This document shows, piece by piece, positions 31,975 through 40,580 of a stretch of DNA of 64,000 bases (positions within the stretch are counted from its first letter, which is position 1; each line of letters begins with the position of its first letter). Below the pieces are notes generated by a model. That model was given only the letters and a program-made list of their open reading frames with translations, was not told the DNA's origin and made no database searches. Origin of the DNA: Chitinophaga polysaccharea (GTDB lineage Bacteria; Bacteroidota; Bacteroidia; Chitinophagales; Chitinophagaceae); the NCBI RefSeq assembly GCF_007829335.1, contig NZ_VIWO01000001.1:1364001-1428000 (forward strand). Direction: 5' to 3'. The translations under genes and the position numbers were made by a program.

Positions 31975-33696
31975 ATGATGGCAGGCCTGCATGTATTTAG
32001 ACAACTGGCGGCGCTCGGCACCCGGGATCAGATGCTTTCCAATGAAGAGCGGAAAGTGGTTCAGCTGGTAAATACACTTGCCCTGGTAACAGGCGGTTTT
32101 GCTATCACCATTGGCCCCGTTCTGTATTTCTGGTCTGGTGAACTGAAGATTTTTATCCCGGCTATGATAGAAGCCACGCTGTTTGCCATCGTGTTGTTGC
32201 TGAACTATTACCACCGGCATACGCTGGCGGCCAGCATCATGATTGCTACTCAAAACCTGGCGGCCGTATATTTCGGGATGATGTTTAGCCAGCGGGCGCC
32301 TATCCAGCTGCTGACACTTTGCCTGGTAAGTGTTACCCTGTTTGTATTTAAGAGAAGATCCCTGCGTATCACCGGTATTATAATTGCCTTCCTGTGCCTG
32401 GCCATATTGGAGTTCAACGATTTTACCAATATTGTACAACCCATTCACTTCACGGGAGAGCAACAACACCTGATCCGGTGGCTGGCTATGGCCGTGATCC
32501 TGCTACTGAATGTGATCATTGTATTGTTTTATGTGACGCAAAATGATCAGCAAACAACGGCGCTAAAACATGCCAGTCACTATAAAAGCCTGTTTCTCCG
32601 GGAAACCAACCACGATATCAACAATCCGTTGAATGTGATTTACGGTATACTGCAGCATTACCTGCCACAAGCCGAAAAGCCCGATCAACCATCGGTAGAA
32701 GTAAGCCCCGGGCATATCCGCACCATGTATGCTGCTACCCGGTCCATTATCGACGTGGTGGGAAATGTACTGTTGTTTTCAAAGATAGAAGCGGGGAACT
32801 ACGATAAAATAGAAGTCTCGGAGATAGCAGTTCATTCCTGGTTAGGGGAGATTACAGAAATGTACAATGAGCTGGCAGGCGCCAAGCAGATTAATATTTC
32901 ACTAAAAATAGCTACTCAAACGCCGGCAGTCATCATTTCCGACCGGGTGAAATTAACCAGGATCATTTCCAACCTGTTGGCCAACGCCATTAAATTTTCT
33001 CCCAATGGTGCCGATATCCGCCTGGAGGCCGGTGTATGGGAGGCAAGGTTACAAATAAAAATTGCGGATCGTGGAAAAGGAATATCTCCCGAGAAGTTAA
33101 AGAACCTGTTCGACTCCCCGTTTGTATCGGAACGCAACGACCTGATCGAGGGTACGGGCATTGGGTTGACCATTGTGAAACAGTTGACAGATACCCTGGA
33201 AGGAACTATCCAGGTGGAAAGCACGCCTGGTACCGGCACTACTTTTACTCTACGTATACCGGTTACCGTGCCCGAGGTACCGCAGGTGGCGGAAGCAGTT
33301 ATGCCGGAAGAAGCGATCAGTTGTTTCCCCAACAAATCGGTGCTGGTAGTGGAAGATAACCCGATGAGCCAGATGATAGCCAATATGCATTTGAAGCGTT
33401 TGGGCTGCACTCCCATCAGCTTTGCCGCTACCTGCAAGGAGGGTGTGCGCCTGGCCAGGGAACAGGTGCCCGACCTGATATTACTGGATATCCAATTGCC
33501 TGACTGTAACGGGCTGGAATTATTATCTATTCTAAAATCTGATCCCGTTTTGCGGGAGGTGCCTGTAGTGGTCGTTAGTGGCGACAACTCAGAAGACTTA
33601 TCCCGGCAAATGCTTGATTCGGGCGCTGCCGGTTATATTACCAAGCCAATAGAGTTAAAGGCTTTATCTAACCTGCTCTCCGCCTATTTTGGTTAA
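31975..33696 (+). CDS. Hybrid sensor histidine kinase with C-terminal receiver
   Basis: A 573-residue membrane kinase. Residues 25-195 hold about six helices in closely spaced pairs with almost no periplasmic part. The HisKA segment FLRETNHDINNPLNVIYGIL carries the phosphoaccepting histidine. The ATPase domain shows ISNLLANAIKFSPNG (N box), ADRGKGIS (G1), GTGIGLTIVKQL (G2). A receiver domain (residues 455-573) has VLVVEDNP, LILLDIQLPDCNG with the phosphorylated aspartate, and GYITKPIE. Output must pass to a separate protein not seen here. The terpene synthase gene follows 159 bases later. Confidence 0.93.
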   Translation: MMAGLHVFRQLAALGTRDQMLSNEERKVVQLVNTLALVTGGFAITIGPVLYFWSGELKIFIPAMIEATLFAIVLLLNYYHRHTLAASIMIATQNLAAVYFGMMFSQRAPIQLLTLCLVSVTLFVFKRRSLRITGIIIAFLCLAILEFNDFTNIVQPIHFTGEQQHLIRWLAMAVILLLNVIIVLFYVTQNDQQTTALKHASHYKSLFLRETNHDINNPLNVIYGILQHYLPQAEKPDQPSVEVSPGHIRTMYAATRSIIDVVGNVLLFSKIEAGNYDKIEVSEIAVHSWLGEITEMYNELAGAKQINISLKIATQTPAVIISDRVKLTRIISNLLANAIKFSPNGADIRLEAGVWEARLQIKIADRGKGISPEKLKNLFDSPFVSERNDLIEGTGIGLTIVKQLTDTLEGTIQVESTPGTGTTFTLRIPVTVPEVPQVAEAVMPEEAISCFPNKSVLVVEDNPMSQMIANMHLKRLGCTPISFAATCKEGVRLAREQVPDLILLDIQLPDCNGLELLSILKSDPVLREVPVVVVSGDNSEDLSRQMLDSGAAGYITKPIELKALSNLLSAYFG

Positions 33697-33855
33697 GGGA
33701 GCACCCTTTCCCTTTTTCGTTTATCCCTTCTGTTTCCGTTCCCCCAACGGGTGTTGCTCCTGTATTATATTTGTTAAGGAGAAATGCAACAGTAAATGAT
33801 CCTATTACCTTCAGCCCGGGAGAAGTCGTTTTTTTAAATATCAACCTGTTTAATT

Positions 33856-34836
33856 ATGAAAATCACAGCTTTGCCAAAGCCGGAATATCCGTTTCCGTCG
33901 CTTATGAGTACTTATGCAGAAAAGGTCAAGGCCCAAACAGACATGTGGATTGACCGGGATTATGGATTTCTGCCTATGAAGATGCAGATGAAGTACAAAC
34001 TATCCAATTTCGGGTATATCACCGCCAGGTGCTTGCCGGATATGCCTACCTATGACCATCTGAAACCCGCTGCTATGTTCATGTTGTGGGGAACTGTTTT
34101 TGATGATTATTATGAATATTGCACTACTGCACAGTTGCAGTCGCTGCAAAAAAGAGTGGTAGCCGTATTGGAAGGCAGTGACCCTCAGCCGGGAGAGCAT
34201 GACTTCTTCCCTCTGCTGGCCGATATACGGGACCGGCTAAACGTACTTTTTCCACCGTATTGGATGCGGCGTTACATCGACAATGTGGATAACTACATTG
34301 GCAGCATGCAGCTGGAGGTGCCGTTTAAGCTGGTAAAGCATTTCCCGAGGCTGGAAGAATTTATCCGGTTGCGGGAACTGACCATCGGGGTACATGCCTT
34401 CCTGGATCTGATCATCCTGCAATTGGGCCTCGACTTGCCTGAAGAAGTGATGAACCACGCCTATATGAAGGAGCTGTATCGCCTCACAGCGCGGGTATTT
34501 GCCTGGTGCAATGATTTTTATTCCATTGAAAAAGACATTGACCGGGAGCCGCTAAACCTGGTGCTGGTATTACAACATGAATTTAAATTGTCGATCGAAG
34601 CTGCTAATGATGCCGCCATGAGCTTCCATGACAACGATGTCAGGGAGATTGTCAGATTGCAGTCGGATGTTCCGGATTTCGGCCATTATACCAATGGCGT
34701 GAAAAAATTTGCCTGGTACCTGGGCGTGATGATTCAGGGACAAAAAGACTGGTATGCTATCGATACCAAGCGTTATCAAAAAGGAGGATTTCCAGAGGAA
34801 GATACCTTCAAAGCAGTTGCAGGGAGCAGCCTGTAA
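33856..34836 (+). CDS. Class I terpene synthase
   Basis: A 326-residue bacterial terpene cyclase that would ionise and cyclise an isoprenyl diphosphate. The aspartate motif is DDYYE (D83-E87). The second metal motif is NDFYSIEKD (N219, S223, D227), with aspartate where glutamate is usual. Arg173 stands 46 residues before N219, the position of the pyrophosphate sensor, and the C-terminal R306-Y307 pair is present. All core residues of the bacterial fold are therefore there. No prenyl diphosphate synthase or P450 lies beside it, so product is unknown. Separate transcription from the upstream kinase is possible. Confidence 0.88.
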   Translation: MKITALPKPEYPFPSLMSTYAEKVKAQTDMWIDRDYGFLPMKMQMKYKLSNFGYITARCLPDMPTYDHLKPAAMFMLWGTVFDDYYEYCTTAQLQSLQKRVVAVLEGSDPQPGEHDFFPLLADIRDRLNVLFPPYWMRRYIDNVDNYIGSMQLEVPFKLVKHFPRLEEFIRLRELTIGVHAFLDLIILQLGLDLPEEVMNHAYMKELYRLTARVFAWCNDFYSIEKDIDREPLNLVLVLQHEFKLSIEAANDAAMSFHDNDVREIVRLQSDVPDFGHYTNGVKKFAWYLGVMIQGQKDWYAIDTKRYQKGGFPEEDTFKAVAGSSL

Positions 34837-34896
34837 GCCCTTGCCGTTACCAGATTTGAATGATCCGGGGCCATGGTAGCTGGTCCCGGATATATT

Positions 34897-35403
34897 TTAC
34901 AGCTGTATTTCAAACAGGCTGGAAGTGCCGTTTTTGTAATGCGCCGGTAGCTCCGGTGAATCGTCGGTAGCAATAACCCCGAGATAATTAAACCCGCAAC
35001 TTACGTAGTAGTTGTTCAGCTTATCATTGCCGCTACCGGTATCCATCCGGATAAATTGCTTCTGGTTTTCCGTGGCATATTCCCTGCTCCAGGCCACGAT
35101 ATGTTTCACATAGCCGTTACCGTGATAATCAGGGTGTGTAGCGATGCGGTGTATATAGATAGCCGGATCGCTGTCTTTTTCTTTCCAGATAGCCGGATCG
35201 CTAAAGGCAATAGAAAACACGCAAACGATTTGATCCCCTTCCACTATTTTCCATAGCCGCTTTTCATTGATTTCCTTCTCTATCAACGAGGGCTCAAATC
35301 CCAGCCACTGCTTCTGTGCCGCCTTTTTCTGTAAAAGTGTGCCTGCATCATACAAACTAAATATCAGGCTGATGTCTTCCCGGGTGCTGTTAATAATTTT
35401 CAT
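34897..35403 (-). CDS. GNAT family N-acetyltransferase
   Basis: A 168-residue acetyltransferase starting at MKIINSTREDISLIFSLYDAG (ATG 35403; an upstream ATG adds 14 poorly fitting residues). The core strand IYIHRIATHPDYHGNGYVKHIVAWS holds the acetyl-CoA motif (R/Q-x-x-G-x-G/A variant HGNGY), followed by FIRMDTGSGNDKLNNYYVSCGF, where the conserved small-residue motif and NxxxxxYxxxGF end the fold. Acceptor substrate unknown. Confidence 0.85.
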   Translation of the reverse strand: MKIINSTREDISLIFSLYDAGTLLQKKAAQKQWLGFEPSLIEKEINEKRLWKIVEGDQIVCVFSIAFSDPAIWKEKDSDPAIYIHRIATHPDYHGNGYVKHIVAWSREYATENQKQFIRMDTGSGNDKLNNYYVSCGFNYLGVIATDDSPELPAHYKNGTSSLFEIQL

Positions 35404-35541
35404 GATCCGATGATTATTTCGGCTGTAAAATTCCGTTATCTTCATTGAATAAAACAGATTCAGTTTTTTATATTTTTACCAGATCAGATTTTGTGTACTC
35501 CTTATTGGAAGCGGTTTTATGAAATGTGTTACCTTTAAGGA

Positions 35542-36420
35542 ATGAAACTAACGATATCAGGTTATTCTACTGCTTTATTTTCCACCTGGTACCTGCTGGA
35601 AGAGTGGGGTATTTTAATGGATGCAGGCGATGGATTAACAGCTGCGCTATTACAAAAGAGCAGGAAGATCAACTATGTATTTATATCGCATGCCGACAGA
35701 GATCATCTTACCGGCTTGCTCCAATTGAACCAACTTAATGCCAGGCAAGGCTTCCCGGTAATTTGTTATCCCCGCGACAGCAAGTCATTTCCCGCCATGG
35801 AAGAGTTTTCCAAACGGTTTGATCCGCACATCAGTGGCACCCAATGGAGGGCCGTAGCACCCGGTGAAGAAATATGGGTAAAAGACGACCTGGTAGTAAT
35901 ACCTATCAGGAATGAACACGTAACCACCGATCCACAAACTATCCGCAGCCTCAGTTATAAAGTAATGCAGGTGAAACAAAAGGTACGCCCCGAACTGGCC
36001 GCATTGCCCGCTGCTGAATTGAAACAAATCATCCTAAATAGGGGAAAAGAAAACACCACCATGGAAGTACGTAACTGCTTACTGGGCTACTCCGGCGACA
36101 CCCCGGTAACAGACCTCCACCGCTGGGATCAATCAGGCATATTAATCCATGAAGCCACCTTCCTGGCCAGCGAAGGCGATGTGAAAACGGTGCCGCATAA
36201 AAATAAGCACAGCAAACTGGAAGAGGTGATGGAAATGGTAAGCGGTATCCAGGTACAGCAACTGGTGCTGGGGCATTTCTCTTCCCGCTACGATGCTGCA
36301 CTGATAGACCGTAGCATCCGGGACCTCTGCGATAAATACCGTATTAATATCCCGGTATATCGCCTGTTGCCGGGAGTAACGGTAAGGGATATCCTTTCCG
36401 GCAAGCCTGTTAATAAATAA
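35542..36420 (+). CDS. Metallo-beta-lactamase-fold hydrolase, RNase Z-like
   Basis: A 292-residue MBL-fold protein. The first metal motif reads ISHADRDHLTGLLQ, i.e. HxDxDH instead of HxHxDH, so one zinc ligand is changed. Later sites are present: LGYSGDTPVTD (aspartate ligand), HEATFL and VLGHFSSRY (final histidine). The layout follows RNase Z and related phosphodiesterases but the exosite arm is lacking. A -7-like TACCTTTA ends only four bases before the ATG. Cytoplasmic; substrate unknown. Confidence 0.82.
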   Translation: MKLTISGYSTALFSTWYLLEEWGILMDAGDGLTAALLQKSRKINYVFISHADRDHLTGLLQLNQLNARQGFPVICYPRDSKSFPAMEEFSKRFDPHISGTQWRAVAPGEEIWVKDDLVVIPIRNEHVTTDPQTIRSLSYKVMQVKQKVRPELAALPAAELKQIILNRGKENTTMEVRNCLLGYSGDTPVTDLHRWDQSGILIHEATFLASEGDVKTVPHKNKHSKLEEVMEMVSGIQVQQLVLGHFSSRYDAALIDRSIRDLCDKYRINIPVYRLLPGVTVRDILSGKPVNK

Positions 36421-36437
36421 AGACGGTTGCAGAAAAA

Positions 36438-36470
36438 TTTGTTTTTGTGGAATATAATTTCCTACATTTG
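36438..36470 (+). promoter_or_regulatory. Promoter of tRNA-Pro copy 2
   Basis: TTTG at 36438-36441, a 21-base spacer and TACATTTG at 36463-36470. Spacing and both boxes equal those of copy 1. Confidence 0.8.
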
Positions 36471-36508
36471 CATCCCGCTTCACCGCATAAGTGGTGGAAA
36501 TGTCGGAA

Positions 36509-36582
36509 CGGGGCGTAGCGTAGCCCGGTATCGCGCCTGCTTTGGGAGCAGGAGGTCGCAGGTTCGAATCCTGCCGCCCCGA
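36509..36582 (+). tRNA. tRNA-Pro (anticodon TGG), copy 2
   Basis: 74 bases, identical over its whole length to the copy at 26965-27038, with the same acceptor stem CGGGGCG/CGCCCCG and anticodon TGG. Confidence 0.97.
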
Positions 36583-36588
36583 CAAGAG

Positions 36589-36626
36589 AGGACAAAGTGG
36601 AAAAATTTCCATTTTGTCCTTTTTTA
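36589..36626 (+). terminator. Terminator of tRNA-Pro copy 2
   Basis: Stem AGGACAAA/TTTGTCCT continued by GTGG/CCAT inside, then a run of T. It shares no sequence with the terminator of copy 1. Confidence 0.85.
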
Positions 36627-36816
36627 TTTTTCGAGCGAAAGCTATGTCCAGTGCACTGTTGGAGGTAAAAAAGACTGATTGTATTGACAAATCCCAACCA
36701 CATAATGTGTTGGGGCTAAGATTGCCAGATTGAATAAACGTCACTTCACCCCTCAATTTTCCCGTTTCGGCGTTGATTTTTGTATAACCTTGCTTAATTT
36801 TCTTTTCTTTATATAA

Positions 36817-37836
36817 ATGATTAGAAACGAGCGGAAAATATACTTATACAGCTCCTTGTTGATAGCCTTGATGGCCAATTCAGCCAAGCTAATGGCACTT
36901 AATGCTGATGGTATCATTGCCCGCTATTGGCAGTTCAATGCTTGGGAATATGGCTTCCAATTTCTGTACAATATGTTATTTTGCCTGGTGCTATTACACC
37001 TGAACCTTGCCCATGACAGATTTTTCAGCGTGTACCGGCAAAACAAACAATGGCCAAAATTATATGGTTACAATGCGCTATTGGTAATAACCGCTATTAC
37101 CTTGGGAAGTCTCATCCACTCGGCACTGTTTGACATAGTATATTTTCAGAAGATAATAGTAAGAGGATATTTTGCCCGGTTTTCCCTTAGTACCATGATG
37201 GTTGTTGTGGTGATACGCCTCATCTTGCTGATACGGGAAAGCAGGCATAAAGACTTAATAAATGAACAGCTTCATGCGGCTTATCTGCAAGCCCAGTTAA
37301 AACTGCTTCAAGAGCAGCTTAATCCCCATTTTCTTTTCAATACGCTCAGCAGCCTTTCATCAATTGTAAGGGAGAATCCGCAACAGGCTCAGGCCTATAT
37401 CGTGCATCTGTCCAAAGTTTTCCGGTATACACTAATACATTCAGGTAATGATATGGTAACGGTAGATATAGAACTTCTGCATTTGGAATCCTACACCCAA
37501 CTGTTAACAATGCGACTGGGAAATACCTTCCAGATTCGGACAAACGTAAGTCCGGATATTTTGCAAAAACGGATTCCCCATTTATCATTACAGCCGTTGG
37601 TGGAAAACGCTGTTAAGCATAATAGTAGTACAACTTCACGCCTGCTAACCATTGATATTTATGACAAAAAAGGCTGGCTTGTAGTGCAAAACAACCTACA
37701 GCCTGCCACCAGCGAAATTGAAGGCACAGGGTTGGGACTGGCCAATCTGAACGAAAGATTCAAACTGCAAGCCTGCCGTGAAATAGAAATACGTCAAACT
37801 GGTGAATATTTTATAGTCCAACTACCACTGCTATGA
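36817..37836 (+). CDS. LytS-type sensor histidine kinase
   Basis: A 339-residue membrane kinase of the His_kinase/LytS group. Four membrane helices lie in residues 8-135 with no sensor domain. A coiled-coil-like LINEQLHAAYLQAQLKLLQEQ leads to the phosphorylation motif LNPHFLFNTLSSLSS, and the ATP site shows LSLQPLVENAVKHN and GTGLGLANLNERF. It overlaps the response regulator gene by four bases (ATGA), so they are translated as a pair. Confidence 0.94.
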   Translation: MIRNERKIYLYSSLLIALMANSAKLMALNADGIIARYWQFNAWEYGFQFLYNMLFCLVLLHLNLAHDRFFSVYRQNKQWPKLYGYNALLVITAITLGSLIHSALFDIVYFQKIIVRGYFARFSLSTMMVVVVIRLILLIRESRHKDLINEQLHAAYLQAQLKLLQEQLNPHFLFNTLSSLSSIVRENPQQAQAYIVHLSKVFRYTLIHSGNDMVTVDIELLHLESYTQLLTMRLGNTFQIRTNVSPDILQKRIPHLSLQPLVENAVKHNSSTTSRLLTIDIYDKKGWLVVQNNLQPATSEIEGTGLGLANLNERFKLQACREIEIRQTGEYFIVQLPLL

Positions 37837-38618
37837 CCTTGACCCGCCCCTTCCGTATTGTATTGATAGAGGACGAAGCCGCGACGGCAAGAAACCTGGA
37901 ATATATCATTAGAGAAATTAAACCTGCCGTTGAGATCATGGCAACGTTACAAGGTGTGACGGAAGCGGTGGATTGGTTAGCGAGGAACCACAATAGCTAT
38001 GATTTGATATTTTCGGACATACGGCTTTCGGACGGATTGTCGTTTGAAATTTTCCGGCAAACAAACATCAGCAAACCTGTCATTTTTGTTACAGCTTATA
38101 ATGATTATGCGATCGAAGCCTTTCGTAACAATGGTATCGATTATATACTAAAACCTTTTGATGAGGAGGAGATACGACGTGCTTTATTGAAATATAACAC
38201 GCTGATAGTTCCTGACGTTGAAATGGAACGGGATAGAATAGCTGGCTTGTTACAGCAGCTGCAGTCCACTACTAAAAGCTACAAAAAATCGTTTCTTTTC
38301 CATTACTGCGGCAGGCTTATTCCTGTGGAAGCCAGCAAAATCCATTGGTTTTATACGGCCAACGAGATAGTGTATGCCCATACAACAGATGGGAAGCAGT
38401 ACATTGTAGAGTCTACGCTGGAACAATTAGAACAACAGTTGGACCCCGCTTTTTTTTTCCGTGCCAACCGTCAATTTATCATCCATCGAAATGCCGTAGG
38501 TACTGTGGAATATTTTTTCAATGGTAGACTGGTACTCAAAATACATCCCTCTCCCCTAGAACAGGTGTTGGTTAGCAAAGCGAGGGCAATGCTCTTCAGA
38601 AAATGGCTGGATCAATAG
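37833..38618 (+). CDS. LytTR family response regulator
   Basis: A 261-residue regulator. The receiver domain (residues 8-125) shows VLIEDEAAT, the phosphorylated aspartate in LIFSDIRLSDG, and IDYILKPF. The LytTR DNA-binding domain (residues 155-261) has LFHYCGRLIPVEASKIHWFYTANEIVY and FFRANRQFIIHRNAV, the family hallmark. Partner of the upstream LytS kinase. A promoter and a two-gene operon for exported proteins follow directly, a plausible target. Confidence 0.94.
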   Translation: MTLTRPFRIVLIEDEAATARNLEYIIREIKPAVEIMATLQGVTEAVDWLARNHNSYDLIFSDIRLSDGLSFEIFRQTNISKPVIFVTAYNDYAIEAFRNNGIDYILKPFDEEEIRRALLKYNTLIVPDVEMERDRIAGLLQQLQSTTKSYKKSFLFHYCGRLIPVEASKIHWFYTANEIVYAHTTDGKQYIVESTLEQLEQQLDPAFFFRANRQFIIHRNAVGTVEYFFNGRLVLKIHPSPLEQVLVSKARAMLFRKWLDQ

Positions 38619-38684
38619 CTGTATTTCACCGCCATATTTTGCAGGTTCACCCTCTTTTACTCAAGTGGCAACTATCTGTATTAC

Positions 38685-38692
38685 TACATTTG
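38685..38692 (+). promoter_or_regulatory. -7 box upstream of the 38720-40164 operon
   Basis: Perfect TACATTTG 28 bases before the ATG at 38720. No good -33 TTG is seen at the proper distance, which would fit an activator-dependent promoter. Confidence 0.55.
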
Positions 38693-38719
38693 TTGTATTA
38701 AAAATTAAACTTTTTCACG

Positions 38720-39106
38720 ATGGTCTTAAAAATCAGAAAAAAATGGGCTTCCCTTGTAACTACCCTGGTGCTCATGGTATTTACGGTATCGGCACAAAAC
38801 AAAGAAACAATACAAGACGGCACGCCCGAACAGCGAGCAAAGATACAAACCGAATGGATGAAAACTAATCTGGCACTAAGCGCCGTGCAAACCGAACAGG
38901 TGTATAACCTAAATCTTCAATATGCTCAAAAAAATGCTTTCATCCTGCAAAGCAAAGATAGAAAGCTGTCTAAATACAAAAAACTGAAAGCATTGCAGCA
39001 GGAAAAATCTGCTTCCTTCCCCCAAATTTTAGATACGGAACAATACAAAAAATACCAGGAACTTAAAGAACAAATGCTGAAAGCAATAAAAGAAAGGAGA
39101 AAATGA
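38720..39106 (+). CDS. Small exported helical protein (Spy/DUF4890-like)
   Basis: A 128-residue protein. A basic N-terminus and hydrophobic segment WASLVTTLVLMVFTVSAQ form a signal peptide. The mature part is all-helical and charged: LALSAVQTEQVYNLNLQYAQK, KLSKYKKLKALQQEK, LDTEQYKKYQELKEQ. This is the spacing of small Spy-like or DUF4890-like proteins. It overlaps the next gene by four bases (ATGA), so the two are coupled. Function not known. Confidence 0.72.
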   Translation: MVLKIRKKWASLVTTLVLMVFTVSAQNKETIQDGTPEQRAKIQTEWMKTNLALSAVQTEQVYNLNLQYAQKNAFILQSKDRKLSKYKKLKALQQEKSASFPQILDTEQYKKYQELKEQMLKAIKERRK

Positions 39107-40164
39107 AAAAGCTATTATATCTATTTTTAATGATGTGCATTGCCGTTTCAGCCTGCTCTAAAAATAATAATGGTGGAAATACACCGCAGCCTGACAACAG
39201 TCTACAAGGACCTATACAAAAGCCGGTATCCGGCTATGGATCAGATGGGAATTATGAAGTAGCAGAAATAGATTTTGACAATCCGCAATATGCCGGAACG
39301 CAGGTTTCTATTTTTTATCCGAAGGGCATTACCTCTCCTAAACCCACCATATTCTTTTCGCATCCTTTTGGTGGAGAAAACAAAGCTTACAATATAGGGT
39401 TGTATAATTTTATTGCGACGAAAGGATATGTAGTAGTATTTGTGCCTTACCGCACTGTCGATATTAGCGTAGATCACCGCTATCAGACACTTTGGGAGGG
39501 TTTTATGAAAGCGGCGATGGCTTATCCTAATATTATCGACACCAGAAAAGTAGGTTTTATGGGACACTCTTTTGGTGGTGGCGCCAGCATAGACCTTGCC
39601 TACAAAGCTTTTACCGAGAAAGGTTGGGGACAAGATGCCCGTTTCCTTTTCACAATGGCTCCATGGTATTCTTTTAACTGGAACAGTCCGTTCACTATCG
39701 AGCAGCAATTGCGAAGTTTTCCCACCAATACCAAAATGATAGCACAGGTATATGACGAGGACGATGTGAACGACCACCGCCTTTCTATCGATATCTATAA
39801 ACACATCAATATACCTGACAGTGAGAAGGATTTTATTTACATCAAATCATCGGCCATTAACGGATATAATTATGTGACTGACCATGTAACACCCAGCTCC
39901 CGCAAGGCTTATGACGCATTAGACTATTACGGTGTGTATCGCCTGCTGGATGCGATGATGGATTATAGTTTCAACGGAAATGCCAATGCTAAAAATGTAG
40001 CTTTGGGTAATGGATCTACTGCACAAATTACGATGCCCTCTTACAACGGGCAATCAATGACTCCACTGGAAGTAACAGACAATCCTACGCCAAAGTATCC
40101 ACAAAGTAAATACCAGTTTCCGTGCAGCAGCAATGCTAACCCGAGGGGCAACTATTGCGAATAA
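39103..40164 (+). CDS. Lipoprotein alpha/beta hydrolase (chlorophyllase/dienelactone hydrolase type)
   Basis: A 353-residue lipoprotein: signal MKKLLYLFLMMCIAVSAC ends in a lipobox cysteine. An alpha/beta-hydrolase domain follows, with FFSHPFGGENKAY forming the oxyanion side, the nucleophile elbow GFMGHSFGGGASI and a plausible acid AQVYDEDDVNDH. The region NYVTDHVTPSSRKAY contains a candidate catalytic histidine. The fold resembles the PET-hydrolase/chlorophyllase-like group; substrate cannot be read. Second gene of the operon behind the LytS/LytTR pair. Confidence 0.82.
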   Translation: MKKLLYLFLMMCIAVSACSKNNNGGNTPQPDNSLQGPIQKPVSGYGSDGNYEVAEIDFDNPQYAGTQVSIFYPKGITSPKPTIFFSHPFGGENKAYNIGLYNFIATKGYVVVFVPYRTVDISVDHRYQTLWEGFMKAAMAYPNIIDTRKVGFMGHSFGGGASIDLAYKAFTEKGWGQDARFLFTMAPWYSFNWNSPFTIEQQLRSFPTNTKMIAQVYDEDDVNDHRLSIDIYKHINIPDSEKDFIYIKSSAINGYNYVTDHVTPSSRKAYDALDYYGVYRLLDAMMDYSFNGNANAKNVALGNGSTAQITMPSYNGQSMTPLEVTDNPTPKYPQSKYQFPCSSNANPRGNYCE

Positions 40165-40190
40165 TTGAGAATGAGAAAAATAGCAGCACA

Positions 40191-40512
40191 GGGAGCAAGA
40201 TGGTATTCATATCAGGGCAGGAACCCGAAGACATAAATGGCCAGCTTGTTGGCCCTGGTGATCTTGCTACTCAGTCGCGCCAGGTGTTTGGCAATCTTGG
40301 CGGCGCACTTGCTGCTGCCGGTGCGAAACTGAGCAGGTAACCAAGATCACCATCTACGTCGTAAATTATGAGCGTGATAAATGCTTGCCGATTATTGAAA
40401 AGGCCCAGGTAGAATTATTCGGAGATCACAAGCCTGCCGATGTGCTGGTCGGTGTCACAGCATTGTACCCGGATACCTGATTGAAGTTGACGCGATCGCG
40501 ATTATTGATTGA
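40191..40512 (+). pseudogene. RidA (YjgF/YER057c) family pseudogene with two frameshifts
   Basis: Homology to RidA, which hydrolyses reactive enamine/imine intermediates, runs through three frames. Frame one gives KMVFISGQEPEDINGQLVGP and ends in ALAAAGAKL before a stop at 40338. A second frame gives EQVTKITIYVVNYER, KPADVLVGVTALYPD and a stop. The third gives LIEVDAIAIID and the genuine C-terminal stop at 40510. The first 15 or so residues of the family are also missing. A dead copy, unless sequencing errors explain both shifts. Confidence 0.82.
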
Positions 40513-40529
40513 AATTGCCCTTTCAAAAT

Positions 40530-40559
40530 AAAGCCTGCCCCACGCACGGGGCAGGCTTT
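40530..40559. terminator. Bidirectional terminator
   Basis: Perfect 12-bp stem AAAGCCTGCCCC/GGGGCAGGCTTT with a six-base loop, flanked by A and T runs, between the RidA pseudogene and the convergent epoxide hydrolase gene. Confidence 0.92.
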
Positions 40560-40580
40560 ATCACTTTACCCAATGCTTCC

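Noticed and set aside
32916..33587. 223-codon minus-strand frame in the hybrid kinase gene
   Set aside because: Antisense to intact kinase and receiver motifs.
36410..36756. Minus-strand frames crossing tRNA-Pro copy 2 (and similar at 26930-27139)
   Set aside because: The translated RQDSNLRPPAPKAGAIPGYA-like string is the well-known false protein encoded opposite tRNA genes.
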